DNA from: Bog-756 sp963704585
GTDB lineage: Bacteria; Actinomycetota; Acidimicrobiia; Acidimicrobiales; RAAP-2
Length of the DNA: 64,000 bases
Assembly: GCA_963704585.1 (NCBI GenBank)
Contig: OY969919.1
Span: 1,116,001-1,180,000, forward strand
Direction of reading: 5' to 3'
In this document: one piece after another, positions 34,687 through 44,700 of the stretch
Layout of the letters: each line of letters starts with the position of its first letter
How positions within the stretch are numbered: the first letter of the stretch is position 1
Notes under the pieces: generated by a model
The model's input: the letters and a program-made list of their open reading frames with translations, nothing else
What the model was told of the DNA's origin: nothing
Database searches by the model: none
Position numbers and translations under genes: made by a program

Positions 34687-35313
34687 GTGGCCCAGCCGCT
34701 CGCCCACGAGGCCCCGCGCCGCTGGCTCACCGAGCGGCAGGCCGGGGCGGTCGACCAGCTGGTCGGCGCGGCCGAGGCCGAAGTCGAGGCCAGCGGGTAC
34801 GACGGCCTGTCGGTGCGGGCGATCGCGCGGCGCGCGGGCGTCGCGCCCGCGACCGCCTACACGTACTTCTCGTCGAAGGACCACGTCCTCGCCGAGCTGC
34901 TCTGGCGCCGCGTGCAGTCGGTGCCGGCGCCGGACGCCGAGGGCGACCTGCCGGTCGCCGAGCGGATCGCGGCGGCGGTGCGCGACCTCGGCACCATCGT
35001 CTCCGGCAGCCCGGTGGTCGTCGCCGCGGCGACCCAGGCGCTGCTCAGCTCCAACCCCGACGTGAAGGGTCTGCGCGACCGGATCGGCGCGGACATCCAC
35101 CGCCGGCTCGCGACCGCGGCCGGACCCGGATGCGAGCCGTCGGTCGTGCAGGTGCTCGTGAGCACCTACTTCGGCGCGCTCCTGACCGCCGGCATGGGCC
35201 ACATGGAGTTCGCCGCGGTGCCGGAGTTCGTCGCCGAGGCGGCGCGCCTCATGACCGCGGGGGACGGCACGGCCGGCACCCGCCGACCGCGGCTCCAGCG
35301 GGTGGTCCGGTGA
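34687..35313 (+). CDS. TetR-family transcriptional regulator
   Basis: A 208-residue TetR protein. The HTH is GLSVRAIARRAGVAPATAYT followed by YFSSKDHVLAELLW. The C-terminal ligand domain is helical and unremarkable. It lies within the operon it probably controls, with the operator one gene upstream. The following P450 starts at a GTGA overlap. Mycobacterial Rv0767c holds the same place next to cyp123. The inducer may be a sterol-like or other hydrophobic compound, which is inference. Confidence 0.88.
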   Translation: MAQPLAHEAPRRWLTERQAGAVDQLVGAAEAEVEASGYDGLSVRAIARRAGVAPATAYTYFSSKDHVLAELLWRRVQSVPAPDAEGDLPVAERIAAAVRDLGTIVSGSPVVVAAATQALLSSNPDVKGLRDRIGADIHRRLATAAGPGCEPSVVQVLVSTYFGALLTAGMGHMEFAAVPEFVAEAARLMTAGDGTAGTRRPRLQRVVR

Positions 35314-36512
35314 ACGTCGCCGCGGACGTGCCGGTGCCCTTCAGCCCCTACGACTACGACTTCCACGAGGACCCGTACCCGACCTACGCGACGCTGCGGC
35401 GCGACGCTCCCGTCTACCGCAGCGAGGAGTTCGACTTCTGGGCGTTCGCCCGCCACGAGGACGTGCTCGGCGCCTTCCGCAACGCCGATGCCTACTCGAA
35501 CGCGAACGGCGTCTCCCTCGAGCCGTCCGCGTACGGACCCGGCGCCCACCGCACCATGTCGTTCCTCGCCATGGACCCGCCCCGCCACACCCGCATGCGC
35601 TCCCTCGTCGGCAAGGGGTTCACCCCTCGCACCGTCGCAGGTTTCGAGGACCGCATCCGCGAGATCGCCGTCGAGCACCTCGAGCCCGCGATCGAGCGCG
35701 GCACCTTCGACTTCATCGCGGACGTCGCCGGCCGGCTGCCGATGGACGTGGTCTCCGAGCTCATGGGCGTGCCCCGCGGGGACCGGGCCGAGCTGCGCCG
35801 CCTCTCGGATCTCGTGCTCCACCGCGAGGACGGGGTCTTCGACGTCCCGCCCTCGGGCATGGAGGCCGCCCTCGAGCTCGTGGGCTACTACGGCGACATG
35901 GTCACCGAACGGCGGGCGCGCCGGCGCGACGACCTCACCTCCGAGCTGCTCGACGCGGAGATCGACGGCGACCGGCTCACCGATGACGAGATCATCGCCT
36001 TCCTCTTCCTCATGGTGGTGGCCGGCAACGAGACCACCACCAAACTGCTCGGCAACGCGGTCTACTGGGGATGGCGGTACCCCGACGAGCGGGCGAAGGC
36101 CTTCGGTGATCGGGGACGCATCCCCGACTGGGTCGACGAGACGCTGCGCTTCGACGGCTCGACCCAGATGGTGGTCCGCACCGTGCGCGAGCCGGTCGAG
36201 GTGCGCGGGACGGCGATCGGGGCCGGCGAGCGGGTCCTCCTCCTCATCGGGTCGGCCAACCGCGACGCGGAGGTCTTCCCGGCGGCGGACACCTACGACC
36301 TCGACCGCGACACGACCAGGTTGGTCAGCTTCGGCAGCGGCCGCCACTTCTGCATGGGCGCCCCGCTCGCCCGGCTCGAGGCGCGGGTCGCGCTCGAGGA
36401 GCTGGCGTCGCGCGTCTCGGACTACGGGATCGACGAGGCCGGCGCCGAGCGCGTCCACTCGATCAACGTCCGCGGCTACGCGGCCCTGCCGGTCGCGGTC
36501 ACGCCACGCTGA
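35310..36512 (+). CDS. cytochrome P450 (CYP123-like position)
   Basis: A 400-residue bacterial P450. The I-helix has VVAGNETTT (Ala238-Thr243), the K-helix ExxR is ETLR, and the haem loop FGSGRHFCMGAPLARLEARV places the ligand at Cys348. PPRHTRMRSLVGKGFTPRTV is the usual C-helix region. Substrate unknown. In mycobacteria cyp123 (Rv0766c) lies at this point of the cyp51 operon; subfamily identity with CYP123 needs alignment. Electron supply may come from the ferredoxin encoded three genes downstream. Confidence 0.93.
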   Translation: MNVAADVPVPFSPYDYDFHEDPYPTYATLRRDAPVYRSEEFDFWAFARHEDVLGAFRNADAYSNANGVSLEPSAYGPGAHRTMSFLAMDPPRHTRMRSLVGKGFTPRTVAGFEDRIREIAVEHLEPAIERGTFDFIADVAGRLPMDVVSELMGVPRGDRAELRRLSDLVLHREDGVFDVPPSGMEAALELVGYYGDMVTERRARRRDDLTSELLDAEIDGDRLTDDEIIAFLFLMVVAGNETTTKLLGNAVYWGWRYPDERAKAFGDRGRIPDWVDETLRFDGSTQMVVRTVREPVEVRGTAIGAGERVLLLIGSANRDAEVFPAADTYDLDRDTTRLVSFGSGRHFCMGAPLARLEARVALEELASRVSDYGIDEAGAERVHSINVRGYAALPVAVTPR

Positions 36513-37297
36513 TGCCGCGCCTCGCGCCCCATCCCGCCCGACGTCCCGCGCTCGTCACCGGGGCGTCGTCGGGCATCGGGCGCGCGGCGGCCGAGGTGCT
36601 CGCGGCCGCGGGCTATCCGGTGGTCCTCGGCGCGCGCCGGGTCGAGCAGTGCGAGGAGCTCGCGGTCGCCATCCGGGAGACGGGTGGCGAGGCCCACGCC
36701 TTCCACCTCGACCTCGCCGAGCCGGACTCGCCCGCCCGCTTCGCCGCGGAGGCCGAGCAGGCGGTCGGTGCGATCGAGATCGTCGTCTCCAACGCCGCGC
36801 TCAACCGGTCCGGCGCGGTACTCGACACGAGCGACGACCTGCTCGGCGGCACGATCGACGTGAACGTCAAGGGCACCCACCGCCTCGTGCGGGCGCTCCT
36901 GCCCGGGATGATCGAGCGCCGTCGCGGCGATCTCCTCTTCGTGACCTCTGACGTCGCGGTGCGGCCCCGGCCGTCGATGGCCGCGTACGTGACCTCCAAG
37001 TGGGCGCTCGAAGGGTACGTGCGCGCCCTCCAGATGGAGCTCGAGGGGACGGGCGTGCGCGCGACCGTCTTCCGGCCCGGGCCGACCCAGACGGGGATGG
37101 GCATGGACTGGGACCCGGACACGACCGCCGAGATCATCAACCAGTGGGCGTCGTGGGGGCTCGCGCGCCACGGGAGCTTCATGCGACCGGAGGGCGTGGC
37201 CGAGGCCGTGCTCGCGGTGGTCGGCATGCCGCGGGGCATCCACGTGACGACCATCGAGCTGCAACCCGAAGCACCGATCATCGAGGAGGACCGATGA
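36512..37297 (+). CDS. short-chain dehydrogenase/reductase
   Basis: A 261-residue SDR. TGASSGIGRAAAEVLAAAGY is the cofactor loop, VSNAALNRSG replaces the usual NNAG, and the catalytic pair is Ser in LLFVTSDVAVRP and YVTSK. It starts on the last base of the P450 stop (TGATG) and ends with ATGA into cyp51. The mycobacterial counterpart is Rv0765c. Oxidation of a hydroxyl made by a neighbouring P450 is plausible. Confidence 0.93.
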   Translation: MPRLAPHPARRPALVTGASSGIGRAAAEVLAAAGYPVVLGARRVEQCEELAVAIRETGGEAHAFHLDLAEPDSPARFAAEAEQAVGAIEIVVSNAALNRSGAVLDTSDDLLGGTIDVNVKGTHRLVRALLPGMIERRRGDLLFVTSDVAVRPRPSMAAYVTSKWALEGYVRALQMELEGTGVRATVFRPGPTQTGMGMDWDPDTTAEIINQWASWGLARHGSFMRPEGVAEAVLAVVGMPRGIHVTTIELQPEAPIIEEDR

Positions 37298-38664
37298 CGA
37301 CCTCAGTGGATCTGCGCGAGCCGCCGCGGGTGTCCGGGGGCGAGCTCCCCGACGGGCATCTCGAGGAGCTGCGGACCGACCCGATCGCGCTGCTCGAGCG
37401 GGTGCGCGCGGAGTGCGGCGACGTCGGGGTCTTCCGCCTCGCGGAGCGCGACGTGGTGCTGCTCTCCGGCGCCGAGGCCAACGAGCTCTTCTTCCGCGCG
37501 CCCGAGGAGGTGCTCGACCAGGCCGAGGCCTACCCGTTCATGACCCCCGTCTTCGGCGAAGGCGTGGTCTTCGACGCGCCCCCGGAGCGGCGCCGCGAGA
37601 TGCTCCACAACCAGGCGCTGCGCGACAAGTTCATGCGCGGGCACGCGGCCACCATCGCGGGCGAGGTCGAGGGGATGGTCGCGCACCTCGACGACGAGGG
37701 CGAGCTCGACCTGCTCGACTGGTTCGCCGAGCTCACCATCTACACCTCGTCGTCCTGTCTCATCGGGAAGCGCTTCCGCGACCAGCTCGACGGCCGGTTC
37801 GCCGAGCTCTACCACGACCTCGAGCGCGGCACCGACGCGCTCGCCTACGTCGACCCGTACGCGCCGATCGAGAGCTTCGCGAAGCGCGACGCGTCGCGGC
37901 AAGAGCTCGTGCGCCTCGTGCAGGGGATCATGGACGGGCGTGAGGCGGAGGCCGCGCCCGGGGCCGATGAGCGGGACCTGCTCGACGTGCTCATGTCGAT
38001 CCGCGACGAGGACGGCACGTCGCGGTTCGGCGCGGACCAGATCACCGGCATCTTCATCTCGATGATGTTCGCCGGTCACCACACGACGTCGACGACCGCG
38101 TCGTGGATGGTGATCGAGCTGCTCAAGCACCCCGACGCGCTCGAGCGGGTCGTGCAGGAGCTCGACGAGCTCTACGCGGGCGGCGCGGAGGTGAGCTATC
38201 AGGCCTTGCGCGAGATGCCCTGGCTCGAGGCATCGCTGAAGGAGACCCTCCGGCTGCACCCGCCGCTCATCCTGCTCCTGCGTGTGGCCAAGGAGGACCT
38301 CACCTTCCGCGACGTGGCGATCCGCAAGGGGCAGATGGTCGGTGCGTCCCCGTGGGTGTCCAACCGCATCCCCGAGGACTTCGACGACGCCGGCCGCTTC
38401 GACCCGACCCGGTACCTCGCGCCGCGCGACGAGGAGAAGGCGAACCCCTGGACGTGGATCCCGTTCGGCGCGGGCCGTCACCGCTGCGTCGGTGCGGCGT
38501 TCGCACTCATGCAGCTCAAGGCCATCTTCTCGGTCCTGCTGCTCGACTGGACCTTCGAGCTCGCGCAGCCGCCAGACACCTACCGGGCCGACCTCTCGAA
38601 GATGGTCATCCAGCTCCAGCAGCCCGTGATGGTGCGCTACCGGCGCCGGGCGGCGGCGAGCTGA
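37294..38664 (+). CDS. cyp51: CYP51-family cytochrome P450 (sterol 14-alpha-demethylase type)
   Basis: A 456-residue P450 with clear resemblance to mycobacterial CYP51 from end to end. The N-terminus has PRVSGGELPDGHLEELRTDP, the B'-helix region has AYPFMTPVFGEGVVFDAPPE, and the I-helix has ISMMFAGHHTTSTTASWMVI. ExxR is ETLRLHPP. The haem loop WIPFGAGRHRCVGAAFALMQ carries Cys398. CYP51 removes the 14-alpha methyl of sterols. Few bacteria make sterols, so the natural substrate is open. It is followed by its likely ferredoxin with TGATG overlap. Confidence 0.95.
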   Translation: MTTSVDLREPPRVSGGELPDGHLEELRTDPIALLERVRAECGDVGVFRLAERDVVLLSGAEANELFFRAPEEVLDQAEAYPFMTPVFGEGVVFDAPPERRREMLHNQALRDKFMRGHAATIAGEVEGMVAHLDDEGELDLLDWFAELTIYTSSSCLIGKRFRDQLDGRFAELYHDLERGTDALAYVDPYAPIESFAKRDASRQELVRLVQGIMDGREAEAAPGADERDLLDVLMSIRDEDGTSRFGADQITGIFISMMFAGHHTTSTTASWMVIELLKHPDALERVVQELDELYAGGAEVSYQALREMPWLEASLKETLRLHPPLILLLRVAKEDLTFRDVAIRKGQMVGASPWVSNRIPEDFDDAGRFDPTRYLAPRDEEKANPWTWIPFGAGRHRCVGAAFALMQLKAIFSVLLLDWTFELAQPPDTYRADLSKMVIQLQQPVMVRYRRRAAAS

Positions 38665-38861
38665 TGCGGGTCGCCGTCGACGCCGACCTCTGCCAGGGTC
38701 ACGGCGTCTGCGAGTCCGAGGCGCCGTCGGTCTTCGAATTGGGCAAGGATCCCCCGGTCGTCATCGTCGACGAGCATCCGGGCGTCGAAGCGCGCGCCGC
38801 GGTCGAAGCCGCGGTGCGGTACTGCCCGACCACCGCACTACGGATCATCGAGGAGGAGTAG
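38664..38861 (+). CDS. 3Fe-4S ferredoxin of the P450 system
   Basis: A 65-residue ferredoxin. CQGHGVC (Cys11, His14, Cys17) and a later CP (Cys53) form the CxxHxxC...CP pattern of actinobacterial P450 ferredoxins with one 3Fe-4S cluster. It starts on the last base of the cyp51 stop codon. It should pass electrons to CYP51 and perhaps the other P450; no reductase gene is adjacent. Rv0763c is the mycobacterial equivalent. Confidence 0.95.
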   Translation: MRVAVDADLCQGHGVCESEAPSVFELGKDPPVVIVDEHPGVEARAAVEAAVRYCPTTALRIIEEE

Positions 38862-38865
38862 GACC

Positions 38866-39429
38866 ATGCCGTCATTCGCGCGCAGCGAGCTCGAAGAGAT
38901 GATGCAGCGCTGGGTCGACCTCAATCGACGCTGCGAGGAGCAGCTCGACTGGAAGCCCATGGCCGAGATGTACACCGAGGACGCGACCTACGGCTGGAAC
39001 GTCGGACCGCACGACGAGTTCATGGCCGTCGGGCGCGACGAGATCCGCGAGTTCGCGCTCGGCTACGAGATGGAGGGGCTCGGCGGGTGGAGCTATCCGT
39101 ACCAGGCCGTGCTCATCGACGACCGGCGGGGCGAGATCCTCGGGCTGTGGAAGCAGCTCGCCGACGCGAAGCGCCCCGACGGTCGCCCCTACGAGATCGC
39201 GGGGCTCGGCGGGAGCTGGTTCCGCTACGCCGGCGACTTCCGGTGGGGCTGGCAGCGCGACTTCTTCGACGTGGGCAACGCGACCGCGACCTACGTCGAG
39301 ATGATCGGCGCGGGCGTGCTGAGCGAGGGGATGCGCTCCCGCATCGAGCGGGCGTCGGCGGGCCGCCCGCCCGGGCACTACCGGCCTGGCGACGCGCCGG
39401 TCGGGCTCTGGGACGGCGTCGGGCCCTGA
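38866..39429 (+). CDS. SnoaL/NTF2-like protein
   Basis: A 187-residue protein. The N-terminal part (LEEMMQRWVDLNRRCEEQLD, then MAEMYTEDATYGWNVGPHDE) looks like an NTF2-like cone fold as in SnoaL-type cyclases and ketosteroid isomerases. GGSWFRYAGDFRWGWQRDFF follows, and a C-terminal tail ends HYRPGDAPVGLWDGVGP. No catalytic assignment is possible. It closes the operon, 4 bp after the ferredoxin. Rv0762c is in the same place in mycobacteria. Confidence 0.75.
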   Translation: MPSFARSELEEMMQRWVDLNRRCEEQLDWKPMAEMYTEDATYGWNVGPHDEFMAVGRDEIREFALGYEMEGLGGWSYPYQAVLIDDRRGEILGLWKQLADAKRPDGRPYEIAGLGGSWFRYAGDFRWGWQRDFFDVGNATATYVEMIGAGVLSEGMRSRIERASAGRPPGHYRPGDAPVGLWDGVGP

Positions 39430-39433
39430 ACGT

Positions 39434-39467
39434 GGAGCAGGGCGCCCGCGACGGGACGCCCTGCTCC
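39434..39467. terminator. strong stem-loop after the CYP51 operon
   Basis: GGAGCAGGGCG and CGCCCTGCTCC are perfect 11-bp arms around a 12-base loop, starting 5 bp after the last stop codon. There is no T-run, so this is a GC-rich terminator-like hairpin that could act in both directions. Confidence 0.75.
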
Positions 39468-39843
39468 GAATGCTTGCTGAGATAGGCACCGGGGTTCCTG
39501 TACGGCGCCGGATGGGACCTGTTCCGGCTGGGTGACCCGGTGGGTGTCTGGCTGGGATTCGCCAGATGGCACAGCGAGCCGCCTCAGCGACCAGCCACCT
39601 CCAGGGTCCCGAATCGTTGACTGCTCAGTTGGACCACCTCCTTTCTCTGGTGCGCACATGTTAGCGAGCACCCCGCGTGGATCGCGTGAGGCCCGGGACG
39701 GTCCGCGCCGGGTCACGCGACCCGGCTGACAGGCCGGCCGGCAGCCCTGGCGACGGCTCCGCGGAGGGCCCGACGAAGCGTCGGCGGGGGTCCGCTGAGG
39801 TCGGCGGAGCCCCCTGGGCACACCCGCCGCGGGAGCGGTAGTG
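39468..39843. other. gene-poor region with anti-Shine-Dalgarno-like element
   Basis: About 375 bp without a convincing protein gene. At 39629-39646 the plus strand reads TTGGACCACCTCCTTTCT, almost the 3' end of 16S rRNA. The minus strand therefore has AGAAAGGAGGTGG, an ideal ribosome-binding site. Following it on the minus strand is a short frame (VVQLSSQRFGTLEVAGR, then stop). A small RNA or leader-peptide unit reading left towards the 39434-39467 hairpin is possible. The right part (39660-39840) holds the upstream region of the SOS cassette. Confidence 0.5.
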
Positions 39844-39859
39844 TCGAACGTATGTTCGT
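39844..39859 (+). promoter_or_regulatory. LexA/SOS box
   Basis: TCGAACGTATGTTCGT matches the actinobacterial LexA operator TCGAAC-N4-GTTCGA except for the last base. The inner palindrome GAAC-N4-GTTC is perfect. The ATG of imuA' lies within the N4/second arm, so LexA would cover the start codon. DNA-damage induction of the cassette is expected. Confidence 0.9.
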
Positions 39860-40598
39860 CTCCCCGCCCGACCAGGCGGTCGCCCCGGACGAGGGCCCGG
39901 CCCGGGACCCCGCGCCTCCGCTGCGCCGGCGGCCGGCGGACCCGCTCGCGCTGCTGGCCGAACGGACCCGGCCCGTCTCCTCCAGCCGGACCCGCCTCCT
40001 GCCGGTCCTCCCCCCGCTGCGCGACCTGCTGCCCGACGGCGGCCTCCGCCGCGGGAGCACGCTCGTGGTCACCGACCTCACGGGCCGCGGGCCCGACCTG
40101 CACGCCGGTGGTGGGGTCGCCCTCGCGCTGGCCCTCTGCGCGGCCGCCTCCGGCGCCGGCTCGTGGTGCGCGTTCGTCGGGCTCACCGGCTTCGGTGCGG
40201 TCGCCGCGCGCGACCTCGGCGTCGACCTCGAGCGCGCGGCGGTCGTCCCCCGGCCGGGGGTCGCGTGGGCCGAGGTGACCGCCGTGCTCCTCGACGGCGT
40301 CGACCTGGTGGTGCTCTGCCCGCCCTTCCCGCCCCGTCCCGCCATGGTCCGGCGGCTGGTGGCCCGGGTCCGCCGTCACCGCTCGGTGCTCCTGGTCGTG
40401 GCGGGGCGGGCCGGGTGGCCCGAGCACCCCGACGTCCGTCTCGGTGTGCGCGAGCTCTGCTGGGACGGCGCCGGGGACGGCGCGGGCCACCTCCGCCGGC
40501 GCCGGATGGCGGTGGTGACCACCGCCCGGCACGCCGCGACGCGTGCCGGCTGTCACCGGTTGTGGCTCCCCTCGGCGGACGGCACGGTGGCGGGCTGA
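39852..40598 (+). CDS. imuA': ImuA'-like protein of the SOS mutasome
   Basis: A 248-residue RecA/SulA-like protein lacking a proper Walker A. The segment LLPDGGLRRGSTLVVTDLTG corresponds to the degenerate P-loop region, and GSWCAFVGLTGFGAVAARDL continues the RecA-like core. ImuA' promotes translesion synthesis with ImuB and DnaE2. The ATG lies inside the LexA box, so transcripts are probably leaderless, or a later start is used. It is followed by imuB after 1 bp. The call rests on the three-gene context as well as the sequence. Confidence 0.85.
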   Translation: MFVSPPDQAVAPDEGPARDPAPPLRRRPADPLALLAERTRPVSSSRTRLLPVLPPLRDLLPDGGLRRGSTLVVTDLTGRGPDLHAGGGVALALALCAAASGAGSWCAFVGLTGFGAVAARDLGVDLERAAVVPRPGVAWAEVTAVLLDGVDLVVLCPPFPPRPAMVRRLVARVRRHRSVLLVVAGRAGWPEHPDVRLGVRELCWDGAGDGAGHLRRRRMAVVTTARHAATRAGCHRLWLPSADGTVAG

Positions 40599-40599
40599 C

Positions 40600-41698
40600 G
40601 TGGAGCGCCTGCTCGTCCTGCGCTGTCCCGACCTCCTCGAGGAGGACGAGGACGGAGCCGCGGTGCGCTCGTTCGTCGAGGTGACCGCCGCGGTGGAGGC
40701 CTACTGCCCCTGGGTCGCCACCGTCGCGCCGGGCATCTGCTCGCTCCCGGCCCGCGGACCGGCGCGCTACTTCGGCGGCGAGGACGCGCTCGTCGCGTCG
40801 ATCGCGGCGGCCGTGTCGCCGCGCACCCTGGTCGAGGTCGGCGTGGCCGACGGGCTGTTCGCCGCGGTGCTCGCCGCGCGCCAGGGCCTGGTCGTCCCGC
40901 CGGGCGGGACCCCCGGCTTCCTCGCCCCCTTCCCGGTGGACGCCCTCTGCGGCCCCGACCTCGCGGCGATCCTCTCCCGGCTGGGCGTCCGCACCCTCGG
41001 CGAGCTCGCCGCCCTCCCCGCGTCCCACGTGCTCGGCCGCTTCGGCAGCGAGGGGGTCGTCTGCCACCAGGTGGCGGGCGGGCGGCACGGTGAGGCCGAC
41101 GGGCTGCGCGACCCGTCGGCCGCGCGGCGGATCGACGAAGCGCGCCGGCGGCATCGCCACGGCGCGCCGTCCGGGGAGGCGGCCCGCGCGACCGGCTTCT
41201 GGGGCGGGGCGAGCGACGAGGACGCCCGCGCCGCCGGGTCGCTCGCCGCGGTGCAGGACCTGCTCGGTCCCGACGGCGTGCTCACCGCCCGTCTGCAGGG
41301 CGGGCGGGGCCCGGCCCAGCAGGCCCGCTTCGTGACCTGGAACGCGGGCGACGCCGGTCGCGACCGCGCGTCCGAGGCCCCCTGGCCCGGTCGGATCCCT
41401 CCGCCGGCCCCGGCGGTCGTCCACCCCTCCCCCCGGCCGGCCGAGCTCGCGGACGCCCGCGGGGAGCCGGTGCGCGTCTCGGGGCGGGGACTCGCCACCG
41501 CGGCCCCCGATCGTCTCTCGGTCGAGCAGCATCCCTGGACGGCGGTGACCGCGTGGGCCGGCCCGTGGCCGTCGGACGAGCGCTGGTGGTCGCGCTCGCG
41601 ACGGCGGAGCGCGCGGCATGCAGGTGGTCGCCGGCGCGGAGGCCCACCTCCTCCTGCTCGAGCGGGGCAGGTGGTGGGTCGAGGCGACCTACGGATGA
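40600..41698 (+). CDS. imuB: ImuB (inactive Y-family polymerase-like protein), frameshifted near the end
   Basis: A Y-family-like protein of about 365 residues. ERLLVLRCPDLLEEDEDGAA replaces the catalytic acidic start of Y polymerases. LSRLGVRTLGELAALPASHV is the HhH thumb, and WTAVTAWAGPWPSDERWW is the typical C-terminal ImuB motif. At 41611-41619 the frame shifts by +1, and MQVVAGAEAHLLLLERGRWW completes the expected tail. ImuB links DnaE2 to the beta clamp. It begins at GTG. Missing catalytic carboxylates fit a structural hub rather than a polymerase. Confidence 0.88.
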
Positions 41699-41711
41699 CC
41701 GGGGGTCCGAG

Positions 41712-44700
41712 ATGGCCTACGCCGAGCTCCACGCGCACTCCAACTTCTCCTTCCTCGACGGCGCGAGCCACCCCGAGGAGCTGGCCGGCGAGGCGGTCCG
41801 GCTCGGCCTCGCCGCGCTCGCGCTGACCGACCACGACGGCCTCTACGGCGTGGTCCGCTTCGCCGAGGCGGCACGCGCCTTCGGCCTGCCCACCGTCTTC
41901 GGCGCCGAGCTCACCATCACCGGCGCGGGCACCTCCCCGGTCCGGACCGGCATGCCCGACCCCGAGGGGAGCCACCTGATCGTGCTCGCCCGCGACCCGG
42001 AGGGCTACGCGCGCCTGAGCCGGGCCCTCGCCGAGGCCCACCTGGCCGGCGGGGAGAAGGGCCGGCCGCTCCTCTCCCTCGAGGACCTGGCCGGCCGTGC
42101 CGGCGGCCACTGGCAGGTGCTCACCGGGTGCCGCAAGGGCGCGCTCGCGGCCGCGCTCACCACCGACGGCCCGGCGGCCGCGGCGCGCACCCTCGACCGG
42201 CTCGTCGGCCACTTCGGCCGCGACCACCTCGCGGTCGAGCTCTGGGACCACGGCGATCCGGTCGACGCGACCCGCAACGACGCGCTGGCCCTGCTCGCGA
42301 CCGGGCGCGGGGTCTCGCCGGTCGCGACCAACAACGTGCACTACGCCACCCCGGCACGCTTCCCCCTCGCCACCGCGCTGGCCGCGGTGCGCGCGCGCCG
42401 ACCGCTCGAGGAGCTCGAGGGGTGGCTGCCCCCGTCGGGCACCGCCTGCCTGCGCGGGGAGGCCGAGCAGCGTCGCCGGTTCGCCCGCTGGCCCGGGGTG
42501 GTCGAGCGCGCAGCCGAGATCGCCGCCGCGTGCGCGTTCGACCTCCGCCTCGTCGCCCCGCGCCTGCCCGACTTCCCGGTGCCGGCGGACCACACCGAGC
42601 AGAGCTGGCTGGTCGAGCTGGTGCGCCGCGGCGCGACCGAGCGGTACGGGCCGCGGGACGACGAGCGGGTGGCCGGGGCGTGGTCGCAGCTCGACCACGA
42701 GCTCGCGGTCATCGGCGAGCTCGGGTTCGCGGGCTACTTCCTCACCGTCTGGGACATCGTGGCGTTCTGCCGGCGCGAGGACATCCTCTGCCAGGGGCGC
42801 GGCTCGGCGGCCACCTCGGCGGTCTGCTACGCGCTCGGCATCACCAACGTCGACGCGGTCTCCCTCGGCCTGCTCTTCGAGCGGTTCCTCTCCCCCGCGC
42901 GCGACGGTCCCCCGGACATCGACGTCGACATCGAGTCGGGGCGCCGCGAGGAGGTCATCCAGTACGTCTACGAGCGCTACGGCCGGCTGCACGCGGCCCA
43001 GGTGGCCAACGTGATCACCTACCGGTCACGCTCCGCGCTGCGCGACGTGGGCAAGGCCCTCGGCCACAGCGTGGAGGAGGTCGACGCCTGGTCCAAGTCG
43101 GTCGACCGGGGCGAGCCGTTCGCGACCCGGGAGGACCTCCCGCCGCTCGTGCGGACGCTCGCGGGGGAGGTCGTCGACTTCCCGCGGCATCTCGGCATCC
43201 ACTCCGGCGGCATGGTCATCTGCGACCGGCCGGTCGTCGAGGTCTGCCCGGTCGAGTGGGGGCGGATGCCCGGACGCAGCGTGCTCCAGTGGGACAAGGA
43301 CGACTGCGCGGCGGCCGGCCTGGTCAAGTTCGACCTCCTCGGGCTCGGCATGCTGACCGCGTTGCACCACATGGTCGACCTGGTCGCCGAGTTCCACCGG
43401 GTCGAGGTCGACCTGGCCAGGCTCGACCAGGAGCCCGAGGTCTACGACCTCCTCTGCCGGGCCGACACCGTGGGGGTCTTCCAGGTCGAGTCCCGCGCCC
43501 AGATGAACACGCTGCCCCGCGTCCAGCCGCGGTGCTTCTACGACCTGGCCATCGAGGTCGCCCTCATCCGGCCCGGCCCCATCCAGGGGCACGCCGTCCA
43601 CCCCTACATCCGGCGCCGCAACGGGACCGAGCCGGTCGCCTACCTCCACCCGCTGCTCAAGCCCGCGCTCGAGCGGACGCTCGGGGTGCCCCTCTTCCAG
43701 GAGCAGCTCATGCAGATCGCGATCGACGTGGCGGGCTTCACCCCGACCGAGGCGGACGAGCTGCGCCAGGCGATGAGCGCCAAGCGCTCGGGCGAGCGGA
43801 TGGCCCGCCTGCGCGACCGGCTCTTCGCGGGGATGGCCGCCCGGCAGGTCCCGCCCGACGTCTCCGAGCAGGTCTACGCCGCCCTCGCCGCCTTCGCCAA
43901 CTTCGGCTTCCCCGAGAGCCACTCGGTGGCCTTCGCCCACCTCGTCTACTCGACCGCCTGGTGCAAGGTCCACTACCCCGCCGCGTTCACCGCCGGGCTG
44001 CTCAACGCGCAGCCCATGGGGTTCTGGTCCCCCCAGAGCCTGGTCGCCGACGCCAAGCGCCACGGGGTGACCGTCCGCCGGCCCGACGTCACCCTCGGCC
44101 GGGCCGCCGCCTCCCTCGAGCCCGAGGGGCCGGCCGAGCCCGAAGGCGGCGAGGCCCGGGCCGCGATCCGGCTCGGGCTCGCCTCGGTGCGCGGCGTCGG
44201 GGAGGAGACCGCGGCGCGGATCGAGGCCGGCCGCCCGTGGTCGAGCATGGAGGACCTGGTGCGCCGCGCCGGGGTCACCCGGGCCCAGCTCGAGGCGCTG
44301 GCCACCGCCGGCGCGCTCGACGACCTCGCGCCCGGTCGGGCCTCGCGGCGCGCGGCGGGCGGGCGCGGCCCGAACCGGCGCGCGCTCCTGTGGGGGGCGG
44401 GCGCGGCCGCGCAGGCCACGCCGGACCGGCTCGCCGGGATCGTCACCGGCTCGGACCCGCCGCCCCTGCCGTTCCCGACCGGGTGGGAGGCGGTCGCCGA
44501 CGACCTGTGGTCGCTCGGGATGGCACTCGACACCACCGCGATGGAGCTCGCCCGCGAGGAGCTCGACCGGCGGGGCGTGCTCGCCGCGGCCGCGCTGGCC
44601 GGCCGGCCGGCCGGCCAGCGGGTCACCGTCGGCGGGGTGGTCACCCACCGCCAGCAGCCCGAGAGCGCCAACGGCGCGGTCTTCTTGAACCTCGAGGACG

